Shown here piece after piece: positions 21,035-32,280 of a stretch of 64,000 bases of DNA. Source of the stretch: Lumbricus rubellus (Eukaryota; Annelida; Clitellata; Crassiclitellata; Lumbricidae); assembly GCA_945859605.1 (NCBI GenBank), contig OX243827.1, positions 22,837,521 through 22,901,520 of the forward strand. Reading direction: 5' to 3'. How positions within the stretch are numbered: the stretch's first letter is position 1; each line of letters opens with the position of its first letter. The position numbers were made by a program, and so were the translations under genes. The notes under the pieces were generated by a model. The model searched no databases, was not told where the DNA came from, and saw only the letters and a program-made list of their open reading frames with translations.

Positions 21035-21095
21035 GGTCGGGAGCACTTCTGAGTATAGTAACCTTTAAGAGGGCTATATAAATCTCCATAATGAA
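21035..21095 (+). repeat. SINE 3' tail module (degenerate)
   Basis: GGTCGGGAGCACTTCTGAGT then TTAAGAGGGCTATATAAAT and an AATGAAT-like end. Confidence 0.6.
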
Positions 21096-21200
21096 TACAT
21101 GTAACTACAGCATGATGTCGATGATCAAGCCGTCTAAACGAGAACCTAGTTATAAACTATAATTAATTACAGGTGCTTTGCATACAGTGCTACTGCTTAC

Positions 21201-21227
21201 CTGTTGCTGGGTATGGTAATTGGCCAT
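21201..21227 (-). CDS. Candidate upstream first exon, nine codons
   Basis: ATG at 21227-21225 gives MANYHTQQQ and runs straight into a strong donor, GTAAGCAG, in phase 0. Rootletin exon 2 also starts in phase 0, so this could be an alternative first exon of rootletin. It could equally be the start of an unseen gene or chance. The surrounding 21225-21700 is the most CpG-rich part of the interval, as a promoter would be. Confidence 0.25.
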
Positions 21228-21479
21228 TGAAATGTTGAGCTCGAGCTATGTCGCCTCGCACGCTTCAGCCGACTACCAACTGTTGCAGCACGTCACTCCG
21301 TCTATAATATGTGGATTGGTTTCGGCCTTCGACCGATTTCCGGCAACCTGATCGATTCGGTCGGTTGAAAAGAAAAAACGATCGCAACGTTAAAACGTTG
21401 TTAGCTGGTGACGCCAACCAAAACACAGCGAAATTGGCGACGCTGGTATTAGCAGGCACACCAACAAATCAGACGCTAC

Positions 21480-21900
21480 AGGCTGGACCATAAACAATAG
21501 AAACCTGTGTGCGTAGTAGGCCTATTATTGTTATGCAGATAGGCCTACACTGCTGCAGTAGGCCTATGGACTGTTTATATTCGTCGGCCTATTTGGATTT
21601 AGACGCGTGACAGTTTCCCGCGCAACCAAGTCTGGTCTTGTTAGCGTCTCTCAAATACGGCGACAAGTCTGGACTGCTGTGAGTCTGTGCTCGTCAATGT
21701 CTTCTAGTGTGTGCTTCCGTGTCTTCCTGTGTGTGTTTCGGTGACTTCGTCCGTGTGTCTAGATATCTCCGGTTGTCTTTCTGGGTCTATAATTATTATT
21801 ACAGATGTCGTTTGAAGACTTAAATTCGAAGTTTGGTCGAGTGACGATGTTGTGTTGAGTGTTGCACTTGTCGCGATTTGCGCACCCTCGTGGGGGTATT
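21480..21900. other. CpG-containing unique tract, possible promoter region
   Basis: Between the candidate minus-strand exon at 21227 and RBM48 on the plus strand. It has scattered CpG, GT-rich words and several TAGGCCTA palindromes. It is placed where a shared promoter could lie, but no core element can be pinned down. Confidence 0.25.
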
Positions 21901-21914
21901 AATTACAAGTGTTG

Positions 21915-22080
<166 letters not shown>

Positions 22081-23534
22081 TTTTATCTATTTTTTATTTT
22101 TTATTTTATGCCCCGAGGTATTTAGGGTCCCTCAGGGACTTCAATGTTAATTAAGAACAGAATACTATTGTTATTAAATTATTATTATTTATTTTTATTA
22201 TTAAGCCGTCTTGAAATCATAGTAGGTCTTTTGCTGCTATTATAATCATTACTAGCCTAATACTTACTATATCAATCCAATAATTTTGTGTTGTTGTTGG
22301 GCATAAGTGTCCTATGCTAATTTAAGAAGAACTGTTTGTCTTGTTCTTATAATGCACTAAGTGTTGGCCTACGCGGGTGCATGATTGTTTGCATAGTTGT
22401 GAGCGCGTTAAGTACAGTCGCTCGATGTTCACTGCACTAAGCAAGTAAGTCAGTAGACTGGCAAAGACTGCGTATACCCGTTTGGTCTGTATTAGTCAAA
22501 GGCTAATCATAATCACCACACTTCTAAAGTGCTACTCGAGAGCCAACTTCAGCCAAGCGCGGGGCACCAGTTTAATTACAAATTAGGCGTTCATTAATTA
22601 TTATAGGCCTATTGTGCAACAACTAGTCTTGGCTACCATGGGCAGTAGCGCAATAGCACAATATTATGAATTTAAAAAGCAAACTCAAGACTGTCTTATT
22701 TGCATTCAGTTAGCTTATTATTTATAGCTATGACCTCAGTGGAGTTGCCACGGGGTGGTTTGATCCATCTCACTCAGAAAAATATGGCCCTAGCAATCTG
22801 TTCATATCCTTTGAGTTTTCATTCGGGAATGGGGGTGTGGGTGGGGATGTAGTGACCTAGACACTTAGTCATTAATTTTTGTCATAACCACCCCACTTTC
22901 TAAGGACTGGCTATGCCCTTATGTAACCTGAAGAACACGAGCAGAACTCACGAAAACAATAATATTATTTAGATATTGGAATTAGCATTAACCCCTTTGT
23001 TTTCCCAGTATTCTTAGTTGCACAACTGGCGAACGACAGAGGGTTTTTTAAGCAGTAGCGCGTGCGAGTGTAGCGACCTGCAGCACACTAGCGAGCATTG
23101 AAGGAACTACGCTGTTGGTGTGGTTAGGACAAACTCCAGAGTCCAGAATGAAAGGGTTCGCCTCCCGTGATCAAATCGTATGCCAAATCCTCACCGAGTT
23201 TCGAGCCTACGATTGGCTTTCGTGCTAGGCCTATGTGCAGTGTGCAATGCCTGTGCTAATAATGGTCAGAGGTGCAATTGCAAAGAACGGAGACCAGACG
23301 CCAAGATTTTGGATTTCGTCGTCCAAACTTGCGGACTGCATGAGAAGTGAAAACCTGGGAATCATCTGGTGATACTTAGGTTACACTCTAAATCGTTTTG
23401 TGATTGCTATTGACATAGTAATTATGATTGTCCGTATGAGGTATTTTCATGAAATTCGAAGCCAGCCTATTTAATTTTAATTAAGACGTGTAGGCCTATC
23501 TTATAAAAATAGATGAAAATGTAGAATAAACTAA

Positions 23535-23553
23535 CTGCTAGGTGGCGATACAG
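23535..23553 (+). promoter_or_regulatory. CTCF-like motif upstream of RBM48
   Basis: CTGCTAGGTGGCGATACAG fits the core CTCF pattern (C-N-C/G-C/T-AGG-T-GGC). It lies about 190 bp upstream of the RBM48 start codon. The match is by eye only. Confidence 0.35.
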
Positions 23554-23728
23554 GTTCTGTAATAAATAACCACAACCCTCTTGCCATAGTGTTGTATCTG
23601 TGATACGTAGTCACTCATTCCTGTTCCTACTTCTACCACGTTGGTGTTTTCAAACAAATATTTACATCTAATAATCGTAGATTTTTATGATTTAATGCTA
23701 GTTTTAATTATAATTGACAGTTTTACTG

Positions 23729-23824
23729 ATGGAAGATACGCCTAAGAAAAGCCACCATATTCGAGATGATCTGTGCACAACACGGCCGATGTACAGAGAG
23801 GGCAGAAAACTGAAGGCGGTGAAG
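23729..23824 (+). CDS. RBM48: RBM48 exon 1
   Basis: 32 codons from ATG to VK, ending in phase 0 with donor GTATTT. The first ATG in this frame after upstream A/T-rich sequence, and YREGRKLKAVK fits the family. Confidence 0.93.
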
Positions 23825-26800
23825 GTATTTACAAAATCTCGATTATCGACGATGTAAACAATTATTTTAACATCAGAGATTTAAATGGCTATTTATAAAG
23901 ACAACCACTATATTAAGCAGTTTTCCTAATATTACAAAGTTGCCTTGAAAGTTACACAGACTTGCATATGCTCTGAGCCTGAGGATGTCGTGATAAGAAA
24001 TTAATAGTACCCTACATTGGACATTGCGATTTTAATGGTATTTATATAAGTATATGTGGGCTGGCAGAATCCAATTCAATTGAGCCTTTGATGTATGGAC
24101 TTTGTTTTTGTTGCTTTTATGTCTCGTTGATTAAGACAAATGTTAATTAGCAGATATATTTCCTTGCTGTTCACTTAAAAACACAAGCTAAGATTTGGTT
24201 TAACTGTTTAAACATGTTTTTTCATGTGCTTTGTGTTTAGGTGTATACTGTAAGTCAGGAATCACAGTATTTGCTCGTACAAGGCGTTCCAACGATTAAA
24301 TTAAAAACGGAACTTCTGACGTTGTTCTCTTCGTACGGTGAAGTAGCTGAATATCGACTTCTTGAAGACTTTCCTGCCGAAGAATTTACGGAAGTCGTTC
24401 TGATCAAATTCGCCAGAATTCAGTCTGCAAGGTAATTCCTCATTACATTGTTTATTTACAAGAGGTCATTCTTATTTGAAATTTTCTTTTGAGTATTTAT
24501 ACAATAATTGATTGGTAATTTTTTCCTTTCAACCCTCATTTGTGTTTAATGGGCTTTAAGTTCCGTCCATCTGTTGTAAGTTTGTATCTAATGTAATATA
24601 ATATGAACATTTGTGAAGCGCTTTTCATAGCAGAGCTATTCAGAAGCGCTCTTAGTGTGACAAAAACAAGAAAAAAAGAGAACGGTCATCAAGCATCGAA
24701 GATATGTAGTGAATTCCCCACCAGGATCCTGCTACGAATTACAAGGGGAAAGGTCAGTCCGCATTGAGGGACATCCAGTACTTAGCAAAGCCCGGTTATT
24801 GTGGCTGACTTCTCGGTAGTTCGTAAACAGTATGGCCGACGTAGATACGTGCGGAATAGAGCGGCCTCGCATACGGCGATCGATAGCCCAATATTTCCGC
24901 GACCTGTGGCGATCTATAGGCTAATGTTTTCGTGAAAGTAAGTAAGTAAAATATCATGAAAAGGTGAATTTTCCAAAATATTAATACGCATAAATAAGCT
25001 AAATAACGCAACCAAATCGATTCACCTTAACACATTGGCCGTCAGCTACGAGATATCTCGCGGTAACCGCGAAATCCCGCGAGATCTCGCGGTATAAACT
25101 ACCTTGCGTCGCTAAATAATTATTGATAATGATATTGTAAGACCGTTTATCACTTTTGAAATGGTGCAAACCGCGAGATCTCACGGGATCTCGAGGTTTA
25201 AAACCGCGAGATATCTCGTAGCTGACGGCCAATGTGTTAAGGTGAATCGATTTGGTTGCGTTATTTAGCTTATTTATGCGTATTAATATTTTGGAAAATT
25301 CACCTTTTCATGATATTTTACTTACTTACTTTCGCGAAAACATTAGCCTATAGATCGCCACAGGTCGCGGAAATATTGGGCTATCGATCGCCGTATGCGA
25401 GGCCGCTCTACTCCGCACGTATCTACGTCGGCCATACTGTTTACGAACTACCGAGACGTCAGTCACAATAACCCAAAGCCCGATGCGGGTTTAATGAGGT
25501 TCGGTACTGAGGTACAAATAGTTCAAGGTGGTCAGCACAATGAAGTAGGTGTGAAGATCGTGCAGTGAGCGGCTTACACATTAAGTCACAGAGTTATTTA
25601 GACGCTAAACCCTGCATGTACTTAGTAGCTAAGAGCAGGGCTTTGTATTTGAGATCGGGAGCCAGTGAAGGTCGTATATCTTGTACATCCTCTCCCTGGC
25701 AGAAATACGATTTTGAAAATTCGCTTCATTTTAACCTCCACTAAAGATAAAAAGTAGTTTCATCAACAGATGCATTGTGCACCGTGACTATGCAGGGCCT
25801 CTCGCAGAATGGCTAAATATTTATAAGCTCAACCGTGATATAAAGGAAATTCTCCATTCACTCTACCGATGAATCGTCGATAATGCTATGTCATCTATAA
25901 TTGCCTTGTTTTGTGCTGCTGTTATTTTCTAGAATTGCAAAGAAATTCGTCGACGATTATAACTTTTACGGCGGCATTTTGCACGTCTGCTACGCACCCG
26001 AATACGAATCGGTGGATGAAACCGCGCAGAAGCTACAGGATCGGAAAAGATCAATTGTCCGAAGAATTCGTCAGCTGGGTAAGAGTTAAAAAATTAAGAG
26101 TTGCATGTTCAAATCCACCTCAAGTCGCCACGCAGGAAATTTTAAATTCCCAACTTTCATAAATATCTCTGCTGTACTATGTGGGGCACAGTGGTGTAGT
26201 GTGTATGTTCGTTGCCTTGCAGCTGGATGGTTGCAGGTGCGAATCCACCTCAAGTCGCCGCACACAGATCTTAGGCAAATCCTGTACTCACAATTGCTCA
26301 GCACTTCGATGTAAAACTCCGATGCAGTGTTCGTGCTGTAGTCGGGAGCGCCTCTGAGAAGAGAGCTTGAAGGGGCACTATAACAAGTGCATATACAGAC
26401 TAGCAAACAAACTGTGGTTATGGCTTCCTGCTTCAACATGTTTTTTCTTATTAACTTGTTGGCGAAATGCTTCTCTTCGCTATCTCAAGACCAATTTTTT
26501 CTCTTGGTCTCATGCTCTGGAGCACCTTGAATTAGCGAGCACTGTGAGATGCGTTATATAAATTTATAGGTACAATAAAATACAATTTCAATAATCCACG
26601 TCATGCTCGTAAAGAAAAGGCTCCTTGAAGAGGTGCTATATAAATTCTCAGAATAAATGGATATCATTGATGTAGGTAGACAAAGAGGAGCAAGAGCAAA
26701 GTCTGAGGCAGTCTTGCGTATGAAATGTTAGTGAGTAGTGACCTCTTCATTTTCTTAGCTTCAGCATATATAAGGGTTGGTGACTGTTTTCTTTTTTGTC

Positions 26801-27640
26801 TTTCCTTTCTGTCTCACACGGCTCCAAAGTTGTCTTTTATGCTTTGTAATTGTATACCATGATTATTTAATTCCATATTATGATAAATTATATTTGTGAC
26901 AGTACAGTAGTATGCGTTTAGATCGTTCTTATTCGATGTTCCCGCAATGCGTTTGCAGGCGGTCCAATAAAATGCATGCTTAACTTATTTACTTACTCAT
27001 TGTAAGTTAAGATCTAATGTTGTGTTTGCATTGAAATAATGATATTTCCTTATTTGTACTTTGACAAAGATTTTTCTCTCTCTTTATCTTCATTCATTCA
27101 TTCATTCATTTCAAACATTTACATAGCGCCTCATCAAGAGTATCTACTCAGAGGCGCTCCCGACCCAACCACGGCTTCAGCTGTTGTTTTGATTGTATTT
27201 CAGACAAAGAGGCCGAAGAATTGCGCAGAGAGCAGGCCGAAAAGGAAGAAGCGTCAACATCGAAAAACCAAACGAAAAACATTTCTACAGAAGATGTCAA
27301 CACAATGCTTGCCGCCCCTTCGGACTTGACCGAGCATTCTGCGGTTATTGACCTTTCCGACTTCCTTTCGGAGCCGGCCGAACCAACCGAGCACGAACTT
27401 TATCCGCTTCTGCCCATTCCGCCTGGCCTGTTGCCGCCATACCCAAGTCAACTTCAGATGACTGCTCCCCCATGTCAACCTCAGTTGTATGCTCCCCCAT
27501 GTCAACCTCAGTTGTATGCTTCCCCATGTCAGCTTCAAATGAATGCTCCCCCATGTCAACCTCAGAGAAATGCTCCACCAGTTGTATCGCATAATCAAGG
27601 ACATTTCCCACCGTACACGTTTATGAACCAACCTCAGTGA
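23729..27640 (+). CDS. RBM48: RBM48, RNA-binding motif protein 48 (complete, four exons)
   Basis: Four exons (23729-23824, 24241-24431, 25933-26078, 27204-27640) join to 870 bp, 289 codons plus stop, with clean GT-AG junctions and matching phases. Residues 1-32 include YREGRKLKAVK, the motif just before the RRM in animal RBM48. The RRM spans about residues 33-125: SQYLLVQGVPTIKLKTEL, then the conserved FPAEEFTEVVLIKFARIQSA, then GGILHVCYAPEYESVDE. RBM48 works with ARMC7 in the U12 minor spliceosome, where it contacts U6atac snRNA. The C-terminus is charged, then P/Q/C-rich with four 9-residue repeats. The protein is shorter than human RBM48 (367 aa) because its tail differs. AATAAA follows 300 bp after the stop. 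Confidence 0.95.
24241..24431 (+). CDS. RBM48: RBM48 exon 2 (RRM first half)
   Basis: Starts GTG TAT ACT right after TTTAG and ends in phase 2 before GTAATT. Codes VYTVSQESQYLLVQGVP through ARIQSA. Confidence 0.95.
24786..25481. mobile_element. Foldback/long-TIR transposon (680 bp) with perfect 8-bp TSD in RBM48 intron 2
   Basis: The element spans 24794-25473. Its two arms are 271 bp each (24794-25064 and 25203-25473) and nearly identical as inverted repeats, leaving a short centre. It begins GGTTATTGTGGCTGAC. Direct repeats CAAAGCCC flank it at 24786-24793 and 25474-25481. The inner arm ends hold CGAGATATCTCG and GCGAGATCTCGCG palindromes. Long arms, GG start and an 8-bp duplication suit a Mutator-like or hAT-like non-autonomous element. 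No coding capacity: the 71-codon frame seen in both arms is just the repeat. A transcript across it would form a very long hairpin. Confidence 0.93.
25605..25705 (+). repeat. Fragment of the same family as 50580-50985
   Basis: GAGCAGGGCTTTGTATTTGA then ATCGGGAGCCAGTGAAGG resembles the end of the long repeat at 50580-50985 and a widespread aquatic-animal repeat ending in GGGAGCCAGTG words. Confidence 0.45.
25933..26078 (+). CDS. RBM48: RBM48 exon 3 (RRM second half)
   Basis: After TTTCTAG, completes a split Arg and codes IAKKFVDDYNFYGGILHVCY through RRIRQL. Donor GTAAGA. Confidence 0.95.
26180..26412 (+). mobile_element. tRNA-derived SINE in RBM48 intron 3
   Basis: Head GGGGCACAGTGGTGTAGTG, box B GGTGCGAATCC, middle GAAACTCCGATGCAGTG-like words and the tail GGGAGCGCCTCTGAGAAGAG, GGGGCACTATAACAAGTGCA. 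Same family and orientation as 16733-16960. Degenerate tail pieces follow near 26520-26570 and 26610-26655. Confidence 0.85.
27085..27175 (-). repeat. SINE 3' tail module, reverse, 30 bp from RBM48 exon 4 acceptor
   Basis: (ATTC)n, ATAGCGCCTCATCAAGAG, then CTACTCAGAGGCGCTCCCGA. It occupies the sequence just before the branch-point region of RBM48 intron 3. Confidence 0.8.
27204..27640 (+). CDS. RBM48: RBM48 exon 4 (tail with APPCQPQLY repeats)
   Basis: After TTTCAG, codes DKEAEELRREQAEKEEAS, then a low-complexity tail. A 27-bp unit coding APPCQPQLY occurs four times at about 27466-27575 with one cysteine per copy. Stop TGA at 27638-27640. Confidence 0.93.
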
Positions 27641-27940
27641 AGCAGCAGTAAATATGAAAAGAAATTGTTAAAGTGTGTGGCTTGTTTCAAGTTGTTTATC
27701 GTAGATCTCAATAGTGAAAGTGGCTTTATCGTGAAAAGACGAACACCCATTAGATATCAGAATTAAGAACCGTTTACTTCAGCATTGAACCGCTGGACGA
27801 AACAGGCTGCACCCGATAGACGCACGCGTGCACTATTCACGAATACACGCATAGCACAACAAACGTAACGTACATGGAAGACTAGTGTACAGCTTGGAAA
27901 CGATTCTGTTGTCGGTACTGTAGAGCATATTTTAAAAGAC

Positions 27941-27946
27941 AATAAA
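27941..27946 (+). terminator. RBM48: Poly(A) signal for RBM48
   Basis: AATAAA about 300 bp after the RBM48 stop, the first canonical hexamer seen on the plus strand after the gene. Confidence 0.55.
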
Positions 27947-28098
27947 TGTAATGCTGTGCACATTCTTGTATGCATGCATGTCATGGATGCATATATTTAT
28001 GGCCTACATTATTACATTTTGCCAATAATAGGCATGTGTATTGGTTACATAATATACATATAAATATATGGTGCATGTATACTGCCAACATGGCAATA

Positions 28099-28440
28099 TT
28101 CTATACCAGTGGTTCCCCACCTTTTTTGACTGTAGGGCCACGTTTTCTAAGTTGAAAGACACGAGGGCCACTTTTTCTTAGTTGAATGGCATTAATGGCC
28201 ACAGGGCTAAAATTTAATTAATTTCGAGCATATAAAATTGTTATAATTGAATCAAAATAGAATGTTTGATGCTATTTATAGACGTCAAATTAAAATAATT
28301 TGAAATAGAAACTAATTATGCACCCAGATTGTCTATTTTTCATATGTTTTTGTTAATTCTTTGAAAGATGAGGGCCATTTTTAGGCCTGGCGGGCCACTT
28401 TTATCGCGCGGGCCACGGGTTTGGAACCACTGTTCTATAC
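28099..28440. mobile_element. hAT-type MITE (326 bp) with perfect 8-bp TSD
   Basis: The element is 28107-28432. Ends CAGTGGTTCCCCACC and GGTTTGGAACCACTG are inverted copies. The TSD TTCTATAC is at 28099-28106 and 28433-28440. GGGCCAC words recur in both subterminal regions. The CAGTGGTTCCC start is a common hAT/Charlie-type terminus. Confidence 0.93.
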
Positions 28441-28817
28441 ATACTGGATATGCATAGCACATGTTACACATGCAATATATGACCTCTATAATTATATAGG
28501 CCTAATTTAATATTAAAGCATTAGGAAAGTTACCCCAGTCGTCAATAAATTTAAGAAAAACGTGAAAATATCCCGCTGTACGACGTTAAATTAAATCCAA
28601 AGTAACATACACATTACACATGCATATAATGAACCCTAATCAATTTGTTAAAAAGAGCAAAGCATGTCTCACATAAATAGGATCCTTACATAATAGGAAG
28701 GTAGAAAATGTTTGCCAGTTGATGAAGTGTAGCCACTTTCTTTCATGTGCATTGTGCTCAGTCAAACCTCAGTTAGGCCTACACCCAACACATGCATTGA
28801 CCACATTGGCGCCCGTA

Positions 28818-28962
28818 CATGGGCGGAGTTTATCAGAGGCTAGAGGGGGGGCTAAGCCCTCCCCCAAGAAGGCCCATATTCAACTTTTTTACCATGAAAA
28901 TGGTATTCTTTTTCGGGGTTAGCCCCCCTCTCAATTCAGGATTCTTTAGGAAAATTCCCATG
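28818..28962 (+). mobile_element. MITE of the CATGGGCGGAGTTT family, truncated copy
   Basis: Begins CATGGGCGGAGTTTATCAG and contains GGGGGGCTAAGCC and the palindrome ACCATGAAAATGGT, then GGGGTTAGCCCCCC. The right end is degraded. Other copies: 56997-57163 and, inverted, 62303-62460. Confidence 0.75.
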
Positions 28963-28964
28963 TT

Positions 28965-29300
28965 ATTAGTCTTCTGCTAAAAAAATAATTTCAAGCTCTT
29001 TTTAAAATTTCACTTTGGTCATGTGGTTTTGCGCCATTCTACAAAATAGGCTACGGGCGCCCGTAGTTCGTCTGTATCAAAGCGCCTCTCACGAGCCTGT
29101 CTTGAAAAGTTGCGCCCTATACGGTAATACGGTATACCTACATTTGCATGGTCTCGGAATACGAAAGAATCGGAACTTTTACGAAGCAGTAAACACCAAT
29201 TTATACAGCACGTTCGTTCAATAAAGTTCTTTGAAACGCAGTGCAATTAATTTTCAGTGCTGGCAAAAAGCTATTATAGTCTAATTAGATCGCTAAGTGT
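28965..29300. other. Unassigned sequence with a 16-bp palindrome
   Basis: CTACGGGCGCCCGTAG at about 29050-29065 is a perfect palindrome. AATAAA occurs near 29220. No gene recognised. Confidence 0.35.
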
Positions 29301-29854
29301 CGCTGTAGGGTGGAGTGGGGCAAAAGGCCTAGGTGGGGTGAAACGCCTAGGGCCTTCGTAGAGCCTCTGCAGTATTTAAGCGCTATAAAATTATACATAA
29401 TATGCTGGCGCCATCTGAAGTTACCTTCTGATATCGAGTTTGTTTATTTCGGTTCGCGGTAAGTGAAAATATTTCATTTCTTAATTATTTGGACACTTTT
29501 GCTAAATGTTGTGACCTCACAGTTTGACGATTTGCGAAAGCAAGTGGTATGCGATTCGATATAGTTATGGGCAGACAGACAGAGCTCGCAACGACGTTTT
29601 AAATGATATCTTGATGTATTAGCGATATTGCAGGATAACGACACTGTAAATATTTTAGATAAATCGGGGCTTTTGGGGTAACACGCCCACCCTCTATATG
29701 GGGTGAAACGCCCATGGTGGGCGTTTTACCCCGCAACGACCCACGTGTAAAGTAGGCTTGTTGCTAAATTCTTGTTCGCTTGCTTGCTATTGTGATAATC
29801 GTTTAGGTAGGGTATGGTAAATGAGTCTGCAATGAATTGTTTTTAGATTACATC

Positions 29855-31463
29855 ATGGTACGTGTCTACAAGCGAAAGTCGGAAAGAGGAGAGTATGGTG
29901 AAGAGAGACTTGCAACAGCATTGGAAGCCCTTAGTCAGGGCATGCCTCTCATTCAAGCGAGTAGGGAGATGGGCATACCCGCGCGAACCTTGCGCCGACA
30001 TCGTGACCACCATACCACGATGCCAGGTGTGTTGAAGTTGGGATGCCATACGCCAGTACTATCTGTTGCCCTTGAATCTGAACTTTGCAATCATATAAAA
30101 TATATGGAAAAGGCTTTGTACGGTCTCACTCCAAGAGATGTCAGACGTCTTGCTTTTGACATGGCCGAGGCAGCAGGCATCAATCATAGGTTCTGTATGA
30201 AAAGTCAGATGGCTGGGAAGGACTGGCTCTCTGGGTTCTTCTCAAGATATCCAGATCTTTCAATACGTGCGCCACAGGGAACAAATCTATCGCGTGCAGT
30301 GGCTTTCAACAGACCTAAAGTCAAGCAATTCTTTGACGTCTACAGGCAACTACTTGTTGATGTTCCATGCACACCATCAAGAATCTGGAACATGGATGAA
30401 ACTGGAATCACCAACGTGCAACGTCCAGGGAAAATCATCGCTACTAAGGGGCAGAGAACCGTTGGTAAAGTGACAAGGGGCGAGCGAGGCGCAACCGTTA
30501 CAGTGATATGCGCAATGAGTGCGATTGGTGCATTTTTGCCACCAATGTTCATCTATCCACGAAAAAGGATGATTCCAGCTCTGCTCAATGGTGCACCACC
30601 ACAATCTGTGGGATACACAAGTACAAGCGGATGGACAGATTCAGAGCTATTCATTAAATGGCTTCAGCATTTTGTCGATTTCACTCGTGCATCCACAGAC
30701 AATCCGCAAATTATAATACTTGATGGTCATCACAGCCACAAGACTCTGAGCGCTATCACTTTTGCACGTGAGAATGGTCTGCATCTTCTCACTCTTCCAC
30801 CGCACTCCACCCACAAGATGCAGCCGCTTGATAGAAGCTATTTCAAGTCGCTCAAGAGCGGTTACAATGTTGCTGCCGATTCCTGGATGGTCTCCCATCC
30901 GGGAAAACGTATTTCATTCTACGACATGGCAGGCATATTTGGCACTGCATATTTGCGAACGGCTACACCCGAAAAGGCCGTCAATGGATTTAAGTGCAGT
31001 GGACTGTGGCCATTCGATCCTGAGGTGTTCACTGACGACGACTTCCAGGCAGCAACAGTTACCGAAGAGGCACTGCCGGTCCCTCCGACTCCCACCGTCG
31101 TTCAGCCGGTGACTGCTGATGCACCGTCGGTCCCTCCGACTCCCACCGTCGTTCAGCCGGTGACTGCTGATGCACCGTCGGTCCCTCCGACTCCCACCGT
31201 CGTTCAGCCGGTGACTGCTGATGCACCGTCGGTCCCTCCGACTCCCACCGTCGTTCAGCCGGTGACTGCTGATGCACCGTCGGTCCCTCCGACTCCCACC
31301 GTCGTTCAGCCGGTGACTGCTGATGCACCGTCGGTCCCTCCGACTCCCACCGTCGTTCAGCCGGTGACTGCTGATGCACCGTCGGTCCCTCCGACTCCCA
31401 CCGTCGTTCAGCCGGTGACTGCTGATGCACAGGCTTCTGCTCAACTGAGTGATGCTGAACGAG
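29855..31463 (+). CDS. pogo transposase exon 1
   Basis: HTH, DDE core and repeat region. Ends CGAG before GTAGGT in phase 1. Reading on into the intron meets a stop within three codons. Confidence 0.9.
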
Positions 31464-32280
31464 GTAGGTAACTTATTACATTTAGTGTTGCTTAGCCATT
31501 TGATTATTAGGCCTATTGTATTCGTTTATTAGTAGAATGTGACGAGAACCCGCGCCTACATTTACATCAATGCAGTTGATGATTGGTAGTTAGTCAAGTT
31601 AGAATTAAATTATGAGAAACACAGTGAATATAAGTTTGGGCCTGGTGAACATTTTCCTTTTAATTTTAAGTTTCTAAGTAGGCCATAGGCCTACTTTTTA
31701 TATTGAACTTGATGTACTCTGGCCTTCTACATAAATGGTTTTGTGGATGTGTGCAATTGCAGCTCGGAGACTGATCTTGGCAATATCACCTCGTCCGAAG
31801 ATCTCTGGTGTACGCTCTCGAACACGTAAAGCTGAATCTGCAACGCTTTTAACAGGATCGCCATACAAGAATGAATTGGAAGACAAGTTGAAAGTCGCGG
31901 AAGCACGTTCTTCCGCCATTGCTTCCAAGGCCGCTGCGAAGAGTGCCGCTCTCATTAAGAGCCTGGAGTCAACGAAACAAAGGAAACGCAGTTCAAACGA
32001 CGACCCACAGCCTTCGACGTCAACAACCGGACGGAAGAAAAGAGCGAAACTTCTTCCTAAAACCAAAACCGCAGCGGTGAGAAGTAAGAAGCGCAAAGCG
32101 ACACACGATGATACCAGCAGTGAAGACGAGGAATGGCCATGCCTGATATGCGGCGAACCTTTCGCTAACAGCATGTCCCGTGAGAAATGGGTCCAGTGCC
32201 AACAGTGTGCGAAGTGGGCACACGAGGCTTGCACAGATGGTTATTCCTATTTCACCTGTCCAAACTGCGAGTCTGACTAG
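29855..32280 (+). CDS. pogo-type transposase with C-terminal PHD finger, 708 aa
   Basis: Two exons (29855-31463, 31763-32280) join in phase to 709 codons including stop. Residues 1-60 form a basic helix-turn-helix (LATALEALSQGMPLIQASRE, RTLRRHR). The DDE_1 catalytic core shows NMDETG (D181), IILDGHHSH (D290) and QPLDRSYF (D326), so all three acids are present with 35 residues between the last two. Residues 406-524 are seven copies of a 17-residue repeat. A basic, K/R-rich tail leads to a PHD finger at 660-708 with C663, C666, C682, C685, H690, C693, C702, C705. It would cut and paste its own element in the nucleus. Start chosen at the ATG after a TTTTAG that may end a 5' UTR intron. The PHD tail is known in some pogo relatives. 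Confidence 0.92.
31070..31426 (+). repeat. Seven tandem 51-bp units inside the transposase
   Basis: Each unit codes APSVPPTPTVVQPVTAD. Copies 2-7 look identical and copy 1 differs by a base or two. Such identity means recent expansion or homogenisation. Confidence 0.97.
31763..32280 (+). CDS. pogo transposase exon 2 (PHD finger)
   Basis: After TTGCAG completes a split Ala, then ARRLILAISPRPKISG. Contains NELEDKLKVAEARSSAIAS (coil) and a serine/basic stretch, then the C4HC3 finger. Stop TAG at 32278-32280. Confidence 0.88.

Noticed and set aside
24796..25471. Conserved 71-codon protein encoded twice
   Set aside because: It is the same inverted-repeat arm of the foldback element read in both directions.
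29270..29310. TA target duplication for the pogo element
   Set aside because: No TA lies exactly outside both visible termini. The left end seems to have a few extra bases, so I do not claim it.
30914..31444. 176-codon minus-strand frame with SHRLNDGGSRRDRR repeats
   Set aside because: Antisense of the 51-bp repeat in the pogo transposase.
32116..32280. Separate host PHD-finger gene
   Set aside because: Splice phase joins it exactly to the transposase, and it lies inside the transposon ends.
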